This document shows, in pieces, positions 24,303-32,972 of a stretch of DNA of 56,444 bases. The position numbers were made by a program, and so were the translations under genes. This DNA is from RYN-431 sp036388295 (GTDB lineage: Bacteria; Planctomycetota; Phycisphaerae; Tepidisphaerales; Tepidisphaeraceae): positions 1 through 56,444 of the forward strand of contig DASVSC010000250.1 in NCBI GenBank assembly GCA_036388295.1, in the 5' to 3' direction. Every line of letters starts with the position of its first letter. Within the stretch, counting starts at the first letter, position 1. The notes beneath the pieces were generated by a model. That model was given only the letters and a program-made list of their open reading frames with translations. It ran no database searches and was not told where the DNA came from.

Positions 24303-24878
24303 TTACGCACTCGCCGCGCGGGCCACGTTCGCTTGCGGGCGGAACAGTGGCACGGCGGGTTTGGCGGGCGTGGCCGGGTAGACTTTTGCCGGCACGCCGA
24401 TGGCCGTCGCGCCGCTGGGGACGTCGCAGATGACCAAGCTGTTGGCGGCAATTTTCGCGCCGTCGCCGATTTTGATGCCGCCCAGGATCGTGGCGTAGGC
24501 GCCGATGAACACGTCGTTGCCGATGGTCGGGCAGCCGGGGTGCGTGGGGCTGGTGCCGAGCGTCACGCCGTGCATCAGGCCGACGCGCTCGCCGATGACC
24601 GCTTCGGGGTGGATCAGCACCATGCCGGGGTGAACGATATGCAGCTGACGGCCGACCTTGGTGGCTTTATCCAGCACTACGCCGGTGATCGTCGGGGCGA
24701 CGACGCTCAGGACGGCGTAGATTTTGTTCAAAATCTTCCGGAACGGCGACGGCCTCAGGGAATCGACCCACCGGCCGTAGCGGTACAGCGCCATCGCCCA
24801 GACCGCGCGGTTGTGCCAGCGTCGGCCGTGGGTGACGTAGTCCCAGTAGAAGGTGGTGCAGGCGCTGCGGAGCGACAT
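24303..24878 (-). CDS. cysE: Serine O-acetyltransferase-like (CysE family), 191 aa
   Basis: Left-handed beta-helix hexapeptide repeats run through the C-terminal half (IHPEAVIGERVGLMHGVTLG, GNDVFIGAYATILGGIKIGDGAKI, NSLVICDVPSG). A helical N-terminal part starts MSLRSACTTFYWDYVTHG. The histidine segment LHIVHPGMVLIHPEAVIG fits CysE, which makes O-acetylserine for cysteine synthesis. The N-terminal domain is short, so a related acetyltransferase acting on another hydroxyl group cannot be excluded. Confidence 0.75.
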   Translation of the reverse strand: MSLRSACTTFYWDYVTHGRRWHNRAVWAMALYRYGRWVDSLRPSPFRKILNKIYAVLSVVAPTITGVVLDKATKVGRQLHIVHPGMVLIHPEAVIGERVGLMHGVTLGTSPTHPGCPTIGNDVFIGAYATILGGIKIGDGAKIAANSLVICDVPSGATAIGVPAKVYPATPAKPAVPLFRPQANVARAASA

Positions 24879-24927
24879 TCGTTTTCCTACGCTGTTGATC
24901 GGACCGATTCGTAGGGAACTGTAGAGC

Positions 24928-25006
24928 GAGGGGCTAGGGGATAGGCCTGAAGCGTGAGGGAAGACGACGGGTCCTATCTTCCCTCACGCCTATCCCGTAA
25001 CCCCTC
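24928..25006. repeat. Imperfect inverted repeat 'GGGATAGGC...GTGAGGGAAGA'
   Basis: Left arm 24928-24964 and right arm 24977-25006 match with a 6-base bulge and a few mismatches, loop about 12 bases. It lies between the divergent starts of cysE and rsgA. Confidence 0.8.
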
Positions 25007-25029
25007 CCGCCGGCTACCATACCCACCGC

Positions 25030-26157
25030 GTGGCAGGACGAAAGAAAAAAGGCGGCAATCAGAAGGACCTCACCAGTTCGTACCTCGACGGCGACATGGA
25101 TGAGGACCGCGTGGAAGCGCAGCAACGCTTCGGCGACAAAACCAAGCACTACCAACGCGACAAGACGATCAAAACCCAGGCCGGCCGCCCGGACGCGGAG
25201 ATCGACGCCCTGCCCGGCGGCGAAGTCATTCAGGTCCATTCCCTCTACAGCGACGTGCTGACCGACGACGGCACGCAATGGCGCTGCGTGCAGCGCAAAA
25301 CCCTCGCCCGCGTGAGCGCGACGCAGATGGTGGTCGGCGATTTCGTTCGATTCTCGCCGTCGCCGGAACTGAATGACGTGGCCAAGAACGAAGGCGTGGT
25401 GGAGCGTATCGAGCCGCGCCGCACGGTGCTGACCCGGGCCGACAGTTTTAAGCAGCAGGAAAGCCACCCGATCGTCGCCAATGCCGAGCGGATGCTGATC
25501 GTCGCCAGCCTGCACTTGCCGGAGGTGAAGTGGGGTCTGATCGACCGCATGGTGATCGCGGCCGAGAGCGGCGGGCTGGAGCCGGTGCTGTGCCTGAACA
25601 AAGTCGACACCGCCGAAGGGGACGAAGACCTGGCCGCGGCGCAAATCGTGCTGGACCATTACGCGTCGATGGGCATCACGTCGCTTAAAACGTGCGTGCC
25701 GACGGGCTTAGGGCTGGACGAGTTGAAGGACGTGCTGAGCGGCCGGGTGACGGTGCTGGCCGGGCACAGCGGCGTGGGCAAATCGTCGTTGATCCGGGCG
25801 ATCGAGCCGACGCTGGATCTGCGTGTCGGCGAAATCAGCGCGATCCACAGCAAGGGCATGCACACCACGACGAGCGCCCGCAAGTTCCCCCTCACCTTCG
25901 GCGGCCACGTGATCGACACGCCGGGCGTCAAACTCTTCGGCCTCTGGGCCATCACCCGCCAGCGCCTGGCCGAGTTCTTCCCCGACGTCGAAGCCGGCAC
26001 GGCCCCGGATTGGCGGACCGAGAGCTACGAACGCATCTTGGAATCCCTGCCGCCGCCGGGGTTTGACGAGCAGACGATCGACCCGGACCGCCGCCGGCAA
26101 GACCGGCCGCCGGTGGAGGAAGAGGAGCCGCAGATGGACGCGGATGAACGCGGATAA
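25030..26157 (+). CDS. rsgA: Ribosome biogenesis GTPase RsgA, zinc-module-less
   Basis: A circularly permuted GTPase: G4 LNKVD, then G1 GHSGVGKSS (245-253), then G3 DTPG, preceded by an OB-fold domain (MVVGDFVRFSP) and a basic N-terminal extension. It matures the 30S subunit. The usual C-terminal Cys/His zinc module between the AEFFPDV segment and the last helix is missing; only EAGTAPDW stands there. The final residues (EPQMDADERG) and the stop are supplied by a repeat arm. The start is GTG 25030 without a visible ribosome binding site. Confidence 0.9.
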   Translation: MAGRKKKGGNQKDLTSSYLDGDMDEDRVEAQQRFGDKTKHYQRDKTIKTQAGRPDAEIDALPGGEVIQVHSLYSDVLTDDGTQWRCVQRKTLARVSATQMVVGDFVRFSPSPELNDVAKNEGVVERIEPRRTVLTRADSFKQQESHPIVANAERMLIVASLHLPEVKWGLIDRMVIAAESGGLEPVLCLNKVDTAEGDEDLAAAQIVLDHYASMGITSLKTCVPTGLGLDELKDVLSGRVTVLAGHSGVGKSSLIRAIEPTLDLRVGEISAIHSKGMHTTTSARKFPLTFGGHVIDTPGVKLFGLWAITRQRLAEFFPDVEAGTAPDWRTESYERILESLPPPGFDEQTIDPDRRRQDRPPVEEEEPQMDADERG

Positions 26158-26321
26158 GGGAAGAAGGTTGACCGCCAAGACGCCAAGACGCCAAGAGGCC
26201 AAGGCAAAAAGATCCGAAGCGCATTGGCCCTCTCTCTTCTTCCTTGGCCTCTTGGCGTCTTGGCGGTCAACCCAAGTTTTGCCTTGCTTCTTATCTGCGT
26301 TCATCCGCGTCCATCTGCGGC
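26127..26321. repeat. Inverted repeat of the GxxExxY arm family, with a second element in its loop
   Basis: 31-bp arms 26127-26157 and 26291-26321 with one mismatch (GCCGCAGATGGACGCGGATG...). The left arm overlaps the rsgA 3' end. A different inverted repeat occupies the loop at 26168-26270. Confidence 0.93.
26168..26270. repeat. Nested inverted repeat, 8-bp 'GCCAAGAC' units, unequal copy number
   Basis: The right arm 26241-26270 pairs with the left arm 26168-26204, but the left has one extra 8-bp unit (four GCCAAG words against three). This is direct evidence of unit gain or loss within an arm. Confidence 0.92.
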
Positions 26322-26417
26322 CACTCACCTTCGAGTTGCGGATAGACAGTTCGGTCGCAATTCGGTATCATTTACCGTTTCGTTCTGCCGAATTCGTCTA
26401 CCCGAGGAAGTGTTTGC

Positions 26418-26639
26418 GTGGCCAAATCCGAGCCTATTGAAGTCGAAGCGACCGTCAGCCTGGCGTTGCCGAACGCCATGTTCAAGCTGAAACTCGACGG
26501 CAGCGACAAGGAAATCCTGGGCATCGTCTCGGGCAAAATGCGCAAGCACTTTATCCGCATCCTGCCCGGCGACCGCGTGCGCGTGGAACTGTCGCCCTAC
26601 GACCTGACCAAGGGCCGTATCGTCTTCCGGCAGAAGTAA
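26418..26639 (+). CDS. infA: Translation initiation factor IF-1
   Basis: A 73-residue OB-fold protein matching IF-1: VEATVSLALPNAMFKLKL, ILGIVSGKMRKHFIRILPGDRV and SPYDLTKGRIVFR. It starts at GTG with GAGG about ten bases upstream. It assists start-site selection on the 30S subunit. It sits between rsgA, another 30S-acting factor, and alr. Confidence 0.96.
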   Translation: MAKSEPIEVEATVSLALPNAMFKLKLDGSDKEILGIVSGKMRKHFIRILPGDRVRVELSPYDLTKGRIVFRQK

Positions 26640-26672
26640 TTCGCTCGCTCGGGCCGATAAAAGTTCGGCGGG

Positions 26673-26688
26673 CCCGCTTTAGCGGGCT
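26673..26688 (+). terminator. Short hairpin after infA
   Basis: GCCCGC-TTTA-GCGGGC followed by TTG. The stem is short (6 bp) and the T tract weak, so termination may be partial before alr. Confidence 0.4.
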
Positions 26689-26726
26689 TGTAAAGGATAT
26701 CGAAACCCCAGGACGGGACGATTCGC

Positions 26727-27911
26727 ATGGACGCGAACACCACTGCCGGCAGCCCGCGCCTTCTCATCGACGCCCGCGCCCTGGCCACCAACGTCCGCGT
26801 CATCCGCCGCGGATTGGCCCCCACGGTGCAAGTCACCGCCGTCATCAAGGCCGACGCCTACGGGCTGGACGCCAAGCTGATCGCGCAGCTGCTCACGCTG
26901 ATCGAAGAAGACGGCCCGTTCACGAAAGTCGACCGCTACGCCGTCGCCACCGCCGAAGAGGCGGCCGCGCTGGGCACGGTCACCAAGCCGATCATGCTGC
27001 TGCGGCCGATTGAGAACGTGTTCCTCGGCCGGCAGCGCGAGGCGCTCGAATACGCCATCCGCCACGGGTGGACGCTGACCCTCTCCAGCCCCGCCGCCGC
27101 CGACGACGTGGCCCGCGTGGCCATGCACCTGCAGCAGCGGGCCGACGTGCAGCTGATGCTGGACACCGGCCTCACCCGCTGCGGCTGCCCCGCCGACCGG
27201 TTTGACGACCTGGTCGAACGTGTCCTTGCTCACGCCAGCCTGAACCTGGTCGCCGTCTGCACGCATCTGGTCAACGGCGAAGTCGCCGGCGACCCGCTGA
27301 CGACCCGCCAGCTGCGCCTGTTCGACGCCGCCGTCGCCAACCATCCGATCCTCGACAATGTGCCCAAACACGTCGCCAACAGCGGCGGATTGTTCCTCAC
27401 GCCACGCAGTCACTACGACGCGGTCCGCCCCGGCCTGAGCCTTTACGGCATCGACCCGACCGGCCGCCCGAACATTGATCGCCCGCTCGTGCCGGTCATG
27501 AAATGGACGGCCCCGGTAATGGCCATCCACGACATCGTCCCCGGCCAGGGCGTCGGCTACGGCCATGCCTGGACGGCCCTCGCGCCCACACGCGTCGCCC
27601 TGCTGCCGGTCGGCTACGCCGACGGCTACCCGCGCAGCGCCAGCAACCGCGCGATGGCGATGCTGCACAACACGCCCTGCGGCGTCGTCGGCCGGGTGAG
27701 TATGGACATGCTCACGATCGACGTCACCCGCGTGCCCGACGTCTGCGTCGGCGACGAAGTCACGCTGGTGGACGCAGACCCGCTCTCCCCCGCCAGCCTG
27801 TATGCTCTCTGCCGGGCGACGGACATGATCCCTTACGAAATCCTCACCGGCATCGGCGCCCGCGTCCGCCGCGTGCCCGTCGGCGTCGAGGCCGAAGCGC
27901 TGGTCGACTAG
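26727..27911 (+). CDS. alr: Alanine racemase
   Basis: A 394-residue fold-type III PLP enzyme. The cofactor lysine is K41 in AVIKADAYG. The opposing catalytic tyrosine is Y278 in GQGVGYGHAW. Other family blocks are MLDTGLTRCGCP, CTHLVNGE, VRPGLSLYGIDP and RVSMDMLTIDV. It supplies D-alanine for peptidoglycan, in keeping with newer evidence that planctomycetes have a cell wall. AGGACGGGA lies upstream of ATG 26727. Confidence 0.95.
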   Translation: MDANTTAGSPRLLIDARALATNVRVIRRGLAPTVQVTAVIKADAYGLDAKLIAQLLTLIEEDGPFTKVDRYAVATAEEAAALGTVTKPIMLLRPIENVFLGRQREALEYAIRHGWTLTLSSPAAADDVARVAMHLQQRADVQLMLDTGLTRCGCPADRFDDLVERVLAHASLNLVAVCTHLVNGEVAGDPLTTRQLRLFDAAVANHPILDNVPKHVANSGGLFLTPRSHYDAVRPGLSLYGIDPTGRPNIDRPLVPVMKWTAPVMAIHDIVPGQGVGYGHAWTALAPTRVALLPVGYADGYPRSASNRAMAMLHNTPCGVVGRVSMDMLTIDVTRVPDVCVGDEVTLVDADPLSPASLYALCRATDMIPYEILTGIGARVRRVPVGVEAEALVD

Positions 27912-27929
27912 CCGGCGGGCCAAGCGACT

Positions 27930-28078
27930 GAACCACGAAGGATGCGAAGGGCGCGAAGAGAGGCGCGACGCTCAGACGTCGCGCCCACTTCAGCCTCTAC
28001 AATTTAGAAAAAGTGAATTGCGCGACATCAACCACTAACGCCGGGCCCTCTTCGTGTCCTTCGCGTGCTTCGTGGTTC
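27930..28078. repeat. Inverted repeat, 9-bp 'CGAAGG' units
   Basis: 31-bp arms (27930-27960, 28048-28078) with CGAAG words 9 bases apart and a few mismatches. The 87-base loop contains a smaller palindrome (27963-27984) and an A/T-rich patch. The same family occurs at 30247-30457. No gene is seen in 27912-28243. Confidence 0.9.
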
Positions 28079-28208
28079 ATCTACTCTTGTCATGACGGAC
28101 GGGTCCCACGATTCACGCTCACGATAAAGTCGATCTCGACACGCCGCAGGCCAGTGTAATGCCGACACTCGGCGGGCGACTTTGAAGTGAGTCCATGTCC
28201 CACGCCGG

Positions 28209-28231
28209 CCGAGGCGTTGCCTCGGTTTATT
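28209..28231 (+). promoter_or_regulatory. Leader hairpin before the delta-60/RTX gene
   Basis: CCGAGGC-GTT-GCCTCGG followed by TTTATTT, immediately upstream of the GAGG ribosome binding site of the gene at 28244. It looks like a terminator in the 5' leader and could attenuate expression, or it could end an upstream transcript. Confidence 0.4.
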
Positions 28232-28243
28232 TGAGGAACGCCC

Positions 28244-30199
28244 ATGTCCGTCCCGCACGTTCAGACGCTCGAACCGCGCCGCCTGCTCACCGCCCTCGTC
28301 GGGGCCGACGTGGGCTGGGGGCGGGACGGCGTTGTCTCTCGCAGTGAACAAAACGTTTATCTCGGCCGGGTCGGGCGGGGGTTTTACACACGCGGAGCGC
28401 CGTTCGGCAACGACTACAGAGACGTCAGCTACCGCGTGCAACGGTACAGCGACGCAGGCCGCCTTGCCGCGTCGTTCGTGGTGCCGGGGCGGCGCGACTT
28501 CAGCGAGTTCGATGTCGATGACCAGGGCCGCATCTTGGTGACGGGCTTAAGTACGCCGGACGGCAACGCGTTTACCGTCCGCCGCTTTACCGCCGCCGGC
28601 CGGGCCGATGCGTCATTCGGCAAGAACGGTGCGGCCACTGGCTTCGGAAGCGGCTATGTGGACTTGGCCACCAATCGCAGCGGCGAGGTTTATCTCATTG
28701 GCCAAACCGCCCGCATTGACGGTAAACCCCAACAAGGCTTGATCAGCAAACTCCGGTCCGACGGCACGCCGGACCCGGCCTTCGGCGACGGCGGGACCGT
28801 TGTCCTGCCTGGGTCCTTGCCTCAGCTTGGCAGCACGTTCACCCGCATCGACCAATTCGTCGGCATCGACCGGGCCGGCCGCATCTTAGCGGCCACCGGC
28901 ACCTCAATCGGCCCCAAGGCCAAGTTTGTTGTCACCCGCCTGCTTCCCGACGGCACTTTCGATCGCACCTACGGCCGGGACGGCACTTTTTCTGCAGCGT
29001 TCCACGTGGACGTCGATCAAGACGATGCAAGGATTGCCCTCGACAGCCGCGGGCGACTTGTGGTGAGCGAATCGTTCAGCAAGTCCAGCGGCACCGTCGT
29101 CGGAAAACGGCTGCGCCGCATCACCGAAGACGGGCAACTCGACAGCAAGTTTGGCATTAAAGGCGACGCCGCCACCACACTGACAGGACAGGATTTCGTG
29201 CCGAACTCGTTGATCCTGATGCCCGACGGCACGATCAGCGCGCTGTTGGGCACAAGCTTCTGGCGGCTCGGCGACGACGGCCTGCCGTTGCGTGGCCGCG
29301 GGCCGGCGCTGGCGCGGGGTGTCGTGACGGGCCTTGTAGGCGTGACCCGGAACGGCGCGCTGTTCGGCCGAAGTCCCAACTCTCGCGGTGAGACGGTTAC
29401 CCGCCTCGCTACGCTTGAGCCCGCTGAAGTCGGGCGCAACGGGCGCCTTTATCTTTACGGCGACGACGGCGACGACAGCTTCCGCCTGCGCCGCGGGTCG
29501 AGCGACAACGAGTTGTACGTCGACCACAACGGCACACGCGTGGGCGTCTTCCGTGATGTCGTCAGCGTGAACGCCGACCTGCGCGCCGGCGACGACGTGC
29601 TGCTGGACCGCTACCTGCCGAACACGCGCGACTTGCCGATGACCGTCAGTGGCGGCGACGGCCGCGATTCGATTTACACCGGGGCTGGCGACGACCAGAT
29701 CAGCCCCGGCACCGGTGACGACACGGTCTACGCCGGCCCGGGCGACGACTTCGTCAGCAACAGCTTTGTTGTCGCGGTCGCCGACAAAGACGTGTACGAC
29801 CTCGGTTCCGGTGACGACACCGCCAACGACGTGTACGGCCCGGTTACGGTCTACGGCGGCGCGGGCGACGACACGATCCGCACCGGCGCGGCAGCCGACC
29901 GCCTGTACGGCGGCGACGGCGCGGACGAGATGCTGGCCGGCCACGGCAACAACGTCGTCTACGGTGACGCCGGCAACGACCGCATCACGGCGCGCGTCGA
30001 CAACGACCGCTTGTTCGGCGGCGTCGGCGACGACACCATCGACGCCGGCCGTGGCGACGACCGCGTGTACGGCAACGACTTCGACACGCCCGACGCCCCC
30101 ACGGCCCGCAACGTGCTCATCGGCGGCGCGGGCGCGGACCGCGTCCGCCGGGAATCGGACGACGACGAACTGGACGGATTCGAGGCCGAACTGACGTGA
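28244..30199 (+). CDS. Secreted delta-60-repeat / RTX-type calcium-binding protein, 651 aa
   Basis: The N-terminus carries the planctomycete surface-protein signal HVQTLEPRRLLTALV. Residues ~50-380 contain delta-60-type repeats (DASFGKNG, DPAFGDGGT, DRTYGRDGT, DSKFGIKGD). Residues ~400-640 contain hemolysin-type glycine-aspartate nonapeptides (TGAGDDQISPGTGDDTVYAG, GGAGDDTI, GGVGDDTIDAGRGDDRVYG) that fold as a calcium-binding beta roll. It is probably exported and surface-bound; the ligand is unknown. GAGGAA precedes ATG 28244. No secretion genes are adjacent. Confidence 0.88.
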   Translation: MSVPHVQTLEPRRLLTALVGADVGWGRDGVVSRSEQNVYLGRVGRGFYTRGAPFGNDYRDVSYRVQRYSDAGRLAASFVVPGRRDFSEFDVDDQGRILVTGLSTPDGNAFTVRRFTAAGRADASFGKNGAATGFGSGYVDLATNRSGEVYLIGQTARIDGKPQQGLISKLRSDGTPDPAFGDGGTVVLPGSLPQLGSTFTRIDQFVGIDRAGRILAATGTSIGPKAKFVVTRLLPDGTFDRTYGRDGTFSAAFHVDVDQDDARIALDSRGRLVVSESFSKSSGTVVGKRLRRITEDGQLDSKFGIKGDAATTLTGQDFVPNSLILMPDGTISALLGTSFWRLGDDGLPLRGRGPALARGVVTGLVGVTRNGALFGRSPNSRGETVTRLATLEPAEVGRNGRLYLYGDDGDDSFRLRRGSSDNELYVDHNGTRVGVFRDVVSVNADLRAGDDVLLDRYLPNTRDLPMTVSGGDGRDSIYTGAGDDQISPGTGDDTVYAGPGDDFVSNSFVVAVADKDVYDLGSGDDTANDVYGPVTVYGGAGDDTIRTGAAADRLYGGDGADEMLAGHGNNVVYGDAGNDRITARVDNDRLFGGVGDDTIDAGRGDDRVYGNDFDTPDAPTARNVLIGGAGADRVRRESDDDELDGFEAELT

Positions 30200-30246
30200 C
30201 GATAGGGCTCACGGGCTTCCGGCTGATCGCTGCTCGGAATCAGGTC

Positions 30247-30457
30247 GAACCCCGAAGCACACGAAGGGCGCGAAGAGATTTTCGACGTGCGGAAGCTGCC
30301 AGCGTTTGAGTTATTACATTCAGAGCGGATCGCTCTTCAGAACAGCGGCCACCCAGACGCTACAACGAGATGCGCATGGCTCTAAAATAGTACGAATTGG
30401 ATGACACCGAAAACGGTCGCAGGGCCCTCTTCGCGCCCTTCGCGTGCTTCGTGGTTC
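30247..30457. repeat. Inverted repeat, 9-bp 'CGAAGG' units, long loop
   Basis: 31-bp arms (30247-30277, 30427-30457) with two mismatches and a 149-base loop. It is the same arm family as 27930-28078, so the delta-60/RTX gene lies between two copies. No gene is seen in the loop. Confidence 0.9.
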
Positions 30458-30471
30458 ATTTCGACTTGGCG

Positions 30472-30723
30472 TTACGCTTCCAACCCGCAATCGCCACCAC
30501 GGCTGCAGGCGCCGGGGCGGTAGCCGGCGGATTCGATGGCGGTCGTCAAGTCTTCGATGTGCACCTTGTCCGGGTCGAACAGCACCGACGCCTGACCGGA
30601 CAGGAAGTCGACTTCCACTTCGTACACGCCTTCGAAGCGGCCGAGCGCGGACTGGATGGTCAGTTCGCACTGGTGGCTGTGCATGCCGTCGATTCGGATG
30701 ATGGCCAGTTGGTCTTGCGTCAC
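30472..30723 (-). CDS. HMA-domain protein with altered metal site, 83 aa
   Basis: A small ferredoxin-like HMA fold (IIRIDGMHSHQCELTIQSAL, then VDFLSGQASVLFDPDKV and AIESAGYRPG). The metal loop, normally GMxCxxC, reads GMHSHQC, so the first cysteine is serine and a histidine is added. A C-terminal CSRGGDC could supply other ligands. It starts at GTG and is divergent from trpG. It may be a metal chaperone with unusual specificity; this is inference. Confidence 0.8.
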   Translation of the reverse strand: MTQDQLAIIRIDGMHSHQCELTIQSALGRFEGVYEVEVDFLSGQASVLFDPDKVHIEDLTTAIESAGYRPGACSRGGDCGLEA

Positions 30724-30866
30724 GTCGTCCGCCAGTCCTGCCGGGTCGAGGGTCGACCCATGATTCAGTTTAAGCCCGCACTGCCTGCCCGGGCAGCAAA
30801 GATTCTAGCGTGGCCGCCGTCGGATTGCTTTTTAAGTTGGCAAGCCAATACTTTCGAGCAGTGCCC

Positions 30867-31439
30867 ATGCTCGTGTTAATCGATAACTACGATAGCTTTA
30901 CCTACAACCTGGTCCAGAAGTTCGGCGAGGTGTCGCCGGGCCTGCGTATTGAGGTCTTCCGCAACGACAAGATCACGGTCGACGCCATCGAAGATCTGAA
31001 GCCGACGCACCTGTGCGTGTCGCCCGGCCCCTGCAGCCCGGCGGAAGCGGGCGTCAGCAACGACGTGATCCGGCATTTCGCCCCGAAGATCCCCGTTTTA
31101 GGCGTCTGCCTCGGCCATCAGTGCATCGGCCACGTATACGGCGGCGTCGTCGAACGGGCGGGCCGGCTGATGCACGGCAAGACCGACCAGATCCGCCACG
31201 ACGGCAAGCAGATCTACAGCGGCATGCCCAACCCGTTCACCGCCACGCGCTACCACAGCCTGATCATCCGCCCCGGCACCCTGGCCGCGACGGATTTTGA
31301 GGTGACCGCCTGGACCGATCAGGACGAAATCATGGGCGTGCGCCACAAAACGTGGCCGCTGGAAGGCGTGCAATATCACCCTGAAAGCTTCCTCACCGAA
31401 CAGGGCGAAAAGCTGCTGGCGAACTTCCTGAAGAAGTGA
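30867..31439 (+). CDS. trpG: Anthranilate / aminodeoxychorismate synthase, glutaminase subunit
   Basis: A class I glutamine amidotransferase of 190 residues. The start LVLIDNYDSFTYNLVQKFGE, oxyanion segment SPGPCSPAEAG, nucleophile GVCLGHQCIG and the QYHPESFLT end with catalytic His/Glu are all present. It provides ammonia from glutamine to TrpE or PabB. No trpE or pabB is next to it, and in many bacteria one such subunit serves both enzymes. The start at ATG 30867 matches family length. Confidence 0.92.
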   Translation: MLVLIDNYDSFTYNLVQKFGEVSPGLRIEVFRNDKITVDAIEDLKPTHLCVSPGPCSPAEAGVSNDVIRHFAPKIPVLGVCLGHQCIGHVYGGVVERAGRLMHGKTDQIRHDGKQIYSGMPNPFTATRYHSLIIRPGTLAATDFEVTAWTDQDEIMGVRHKTWPLEGVQYHPESFLTEQGEKLLANFLKK

Positions 31440-31524
31440 CCCGCAACGCATCGAAAGGTGCGCGTTCACGATCTTGTTTTCTCATAGCACGTCCACGTGG
31501 TCGGTCGCGTACAATTCCCTAACG

Positions 31525-32895
31525 ATGGCCAAGACCCGCACCCAATTCATCTGCAACGCCTGCGGCTCGATGTCCCCGAGATGGATGGGCAAGTGCCCCG
31601 ATTGCGGCACGTGGGACAGTCTTGAAGAGTACAAAGCCCCCACCGTCGACAAACACCGCGACACCAAGCAGGGCATCGCCGACTTCGTGAACGGGGCCGA
31701 GGCGTTGAAACTCGACGAAATCGACACCCAAAGCATCGCCCGGCTGCCGACAGGCATCCGCGAGTTCGACCGCATTCTCGGCGGCGGCATCGTGCCGGGC
31801 AGCGCGACCCTGGTCGGCGGCGAGCCGGGCATCGGCAAGTCGACGCTCTTGCTGCAGATCGCCGGCCGCATCGGCGTCGGGCAGCCGGCTTCGGTGCTCT
31901 ACGTGACGAGCGAAGAATCCGCCCGCCAAACGAAGCTGCGGGCCGACCGGCTCAGCCTCCAATCCGTCGACCTGCGCGTGCTGGCGGAGACGAATCTGGA
32001 ACGGATCATCCACCAGATCCAGAAGCACAAGCCGGACGTGGTGATCGTCGATTCGATCCAGATGATCTACAAGCCCGATCTGCCCGCCGCGCCGGGCAGC
32101 GTGACGCAGCTGCGCGACTGCTGCATGCAGCTCGTCTACCTGGCCAAGACCACAGGCGTGGCCGTGATCGTTGTCGGGCACGTGACGAAAGCCGGCACGC
32201 TTGCGGGGCCGAAGATCATTGAGCACATCGTCGACACCGTCGTCTACTTCGAAGGCGACCGCTTCCATTCGCACCGCATCGTCCGCTGCGTGAAAAACCG
32301 CTTCGGCAGCACGCACGAAGTGGGCGTCTTCGAAATGACCGGCGACGGCCTGAAGGAAGTGAGCGACCCGGCCCAGTTGTTCGTCCACCAGCACGGCCAG
32401 CCGACCAGCGGCACGCTGCTGACGGCGGCCATGCAGGGCAGCCGCGTGATGGTGCTGGAAGTGCAGGCCCTGACCGCCAGCAGCGTGATCGGGGCCGCGC
32501 GCCGCAAGACCAGCGGCGTGAGCAACGACCGCGTGAGCATGATCCTGGCCGTTCTCGAAAAGCGCTGCGAACTGAAGCTGGCGGCCGAAGACGTGTTCGT
32601 GAACATCGCCGGCGGCGTGAAGGTCATCGAACCGGCCGCCGATCTGGCCATCGCCCTGGCCATCGCCAGCGCCCACATCAATCGCCCCGTCGCACCGGGC
32701 ACGCTGGCCCTGGGCGAACTCGGCTTAGGCGGCGAAGTGCGGCCGCTGCCGCACTTGGACGCGCGCTTAAAAGAAGCCAGCCGCCTGGGCGCGAGCCAAG
32801 CCATCGTCCCGCCGATGGGCAAAAGCGTGCCGACGCTCAAAGGCATGGCGCTGCATGAAGTGCGGCGCGTGAACCAGGCGCTGGCGGCGTTATAG
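31525..32895 (+). CDS. radA: DNA repair protein RadA
   Basis: A 456-residue RadA (Sms) with the N-terminal zinc finger CNACG...CPDCG, RecA-like Walker A GGEPGIGKST, the RadA-specific KNRFGSTHEVGVFEM and a Lon-like C-terminal domain (NIAGGVKVIEPAADLAIALA). It promotes branch migration in recombination. A TACAAT -10-like hexamer lies only nine bases before ATG 31525, so the transcript may be leaderless or nearly so. Confidence 0.95.
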   Translation: MAKTRTQFICNACGSMSPRWMGKCPDCGTWDSLEEYKAPTVDKHRDTKQGIADFVNGAEALKLDEIDTQSIARLPTGIREFDRILGGGIVPGSATLVGGEPGIGKSTLLLQIAGRIGVGQPASVLYVTSEESARQTKLRADRLSLQSVDLRVLAETNLERIIHQIQKHKPDVVIVDSIQMIYKPDLPAAPGSVTQLRDCCMQLVYLAKTTGVAVIVVGHVTKAGTLAGPKIIEHIVDTVVYFEGDRFHSHRIVRCVKNRFGSTHEVGVFEMTGDGLKEVSDPAQLFVHQHGQPTSGTLLTAAMQGSRVMVLEVQALTASSVIGAARRKTSGVSNDRVSMILAVLEKRCELKLAAEDVFVNIAGGVKVIEPAADLAIALAIASAHINRPVAPGTLALGELGLGGEVRPLPHLDARLKEASRLGASQAIVPPMGKSVPTLKGMALHEVRRVNQALAAL

Positions 32896-32972
32896 ACATC
32901 TTCGCAATGCAACGGTCGGATTCGCCGAAGCTACAAGACTCGGTTATCGCGTGAGGATAGGAACGCCGCGGC

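Noticed and set aside
26127..26321. CRISPR array suggested by short regular units
   Set aside because: The units are 8-10 bp, adjacent without spacers, and mirrored rather than directly repeated; no cas genes are nearby.
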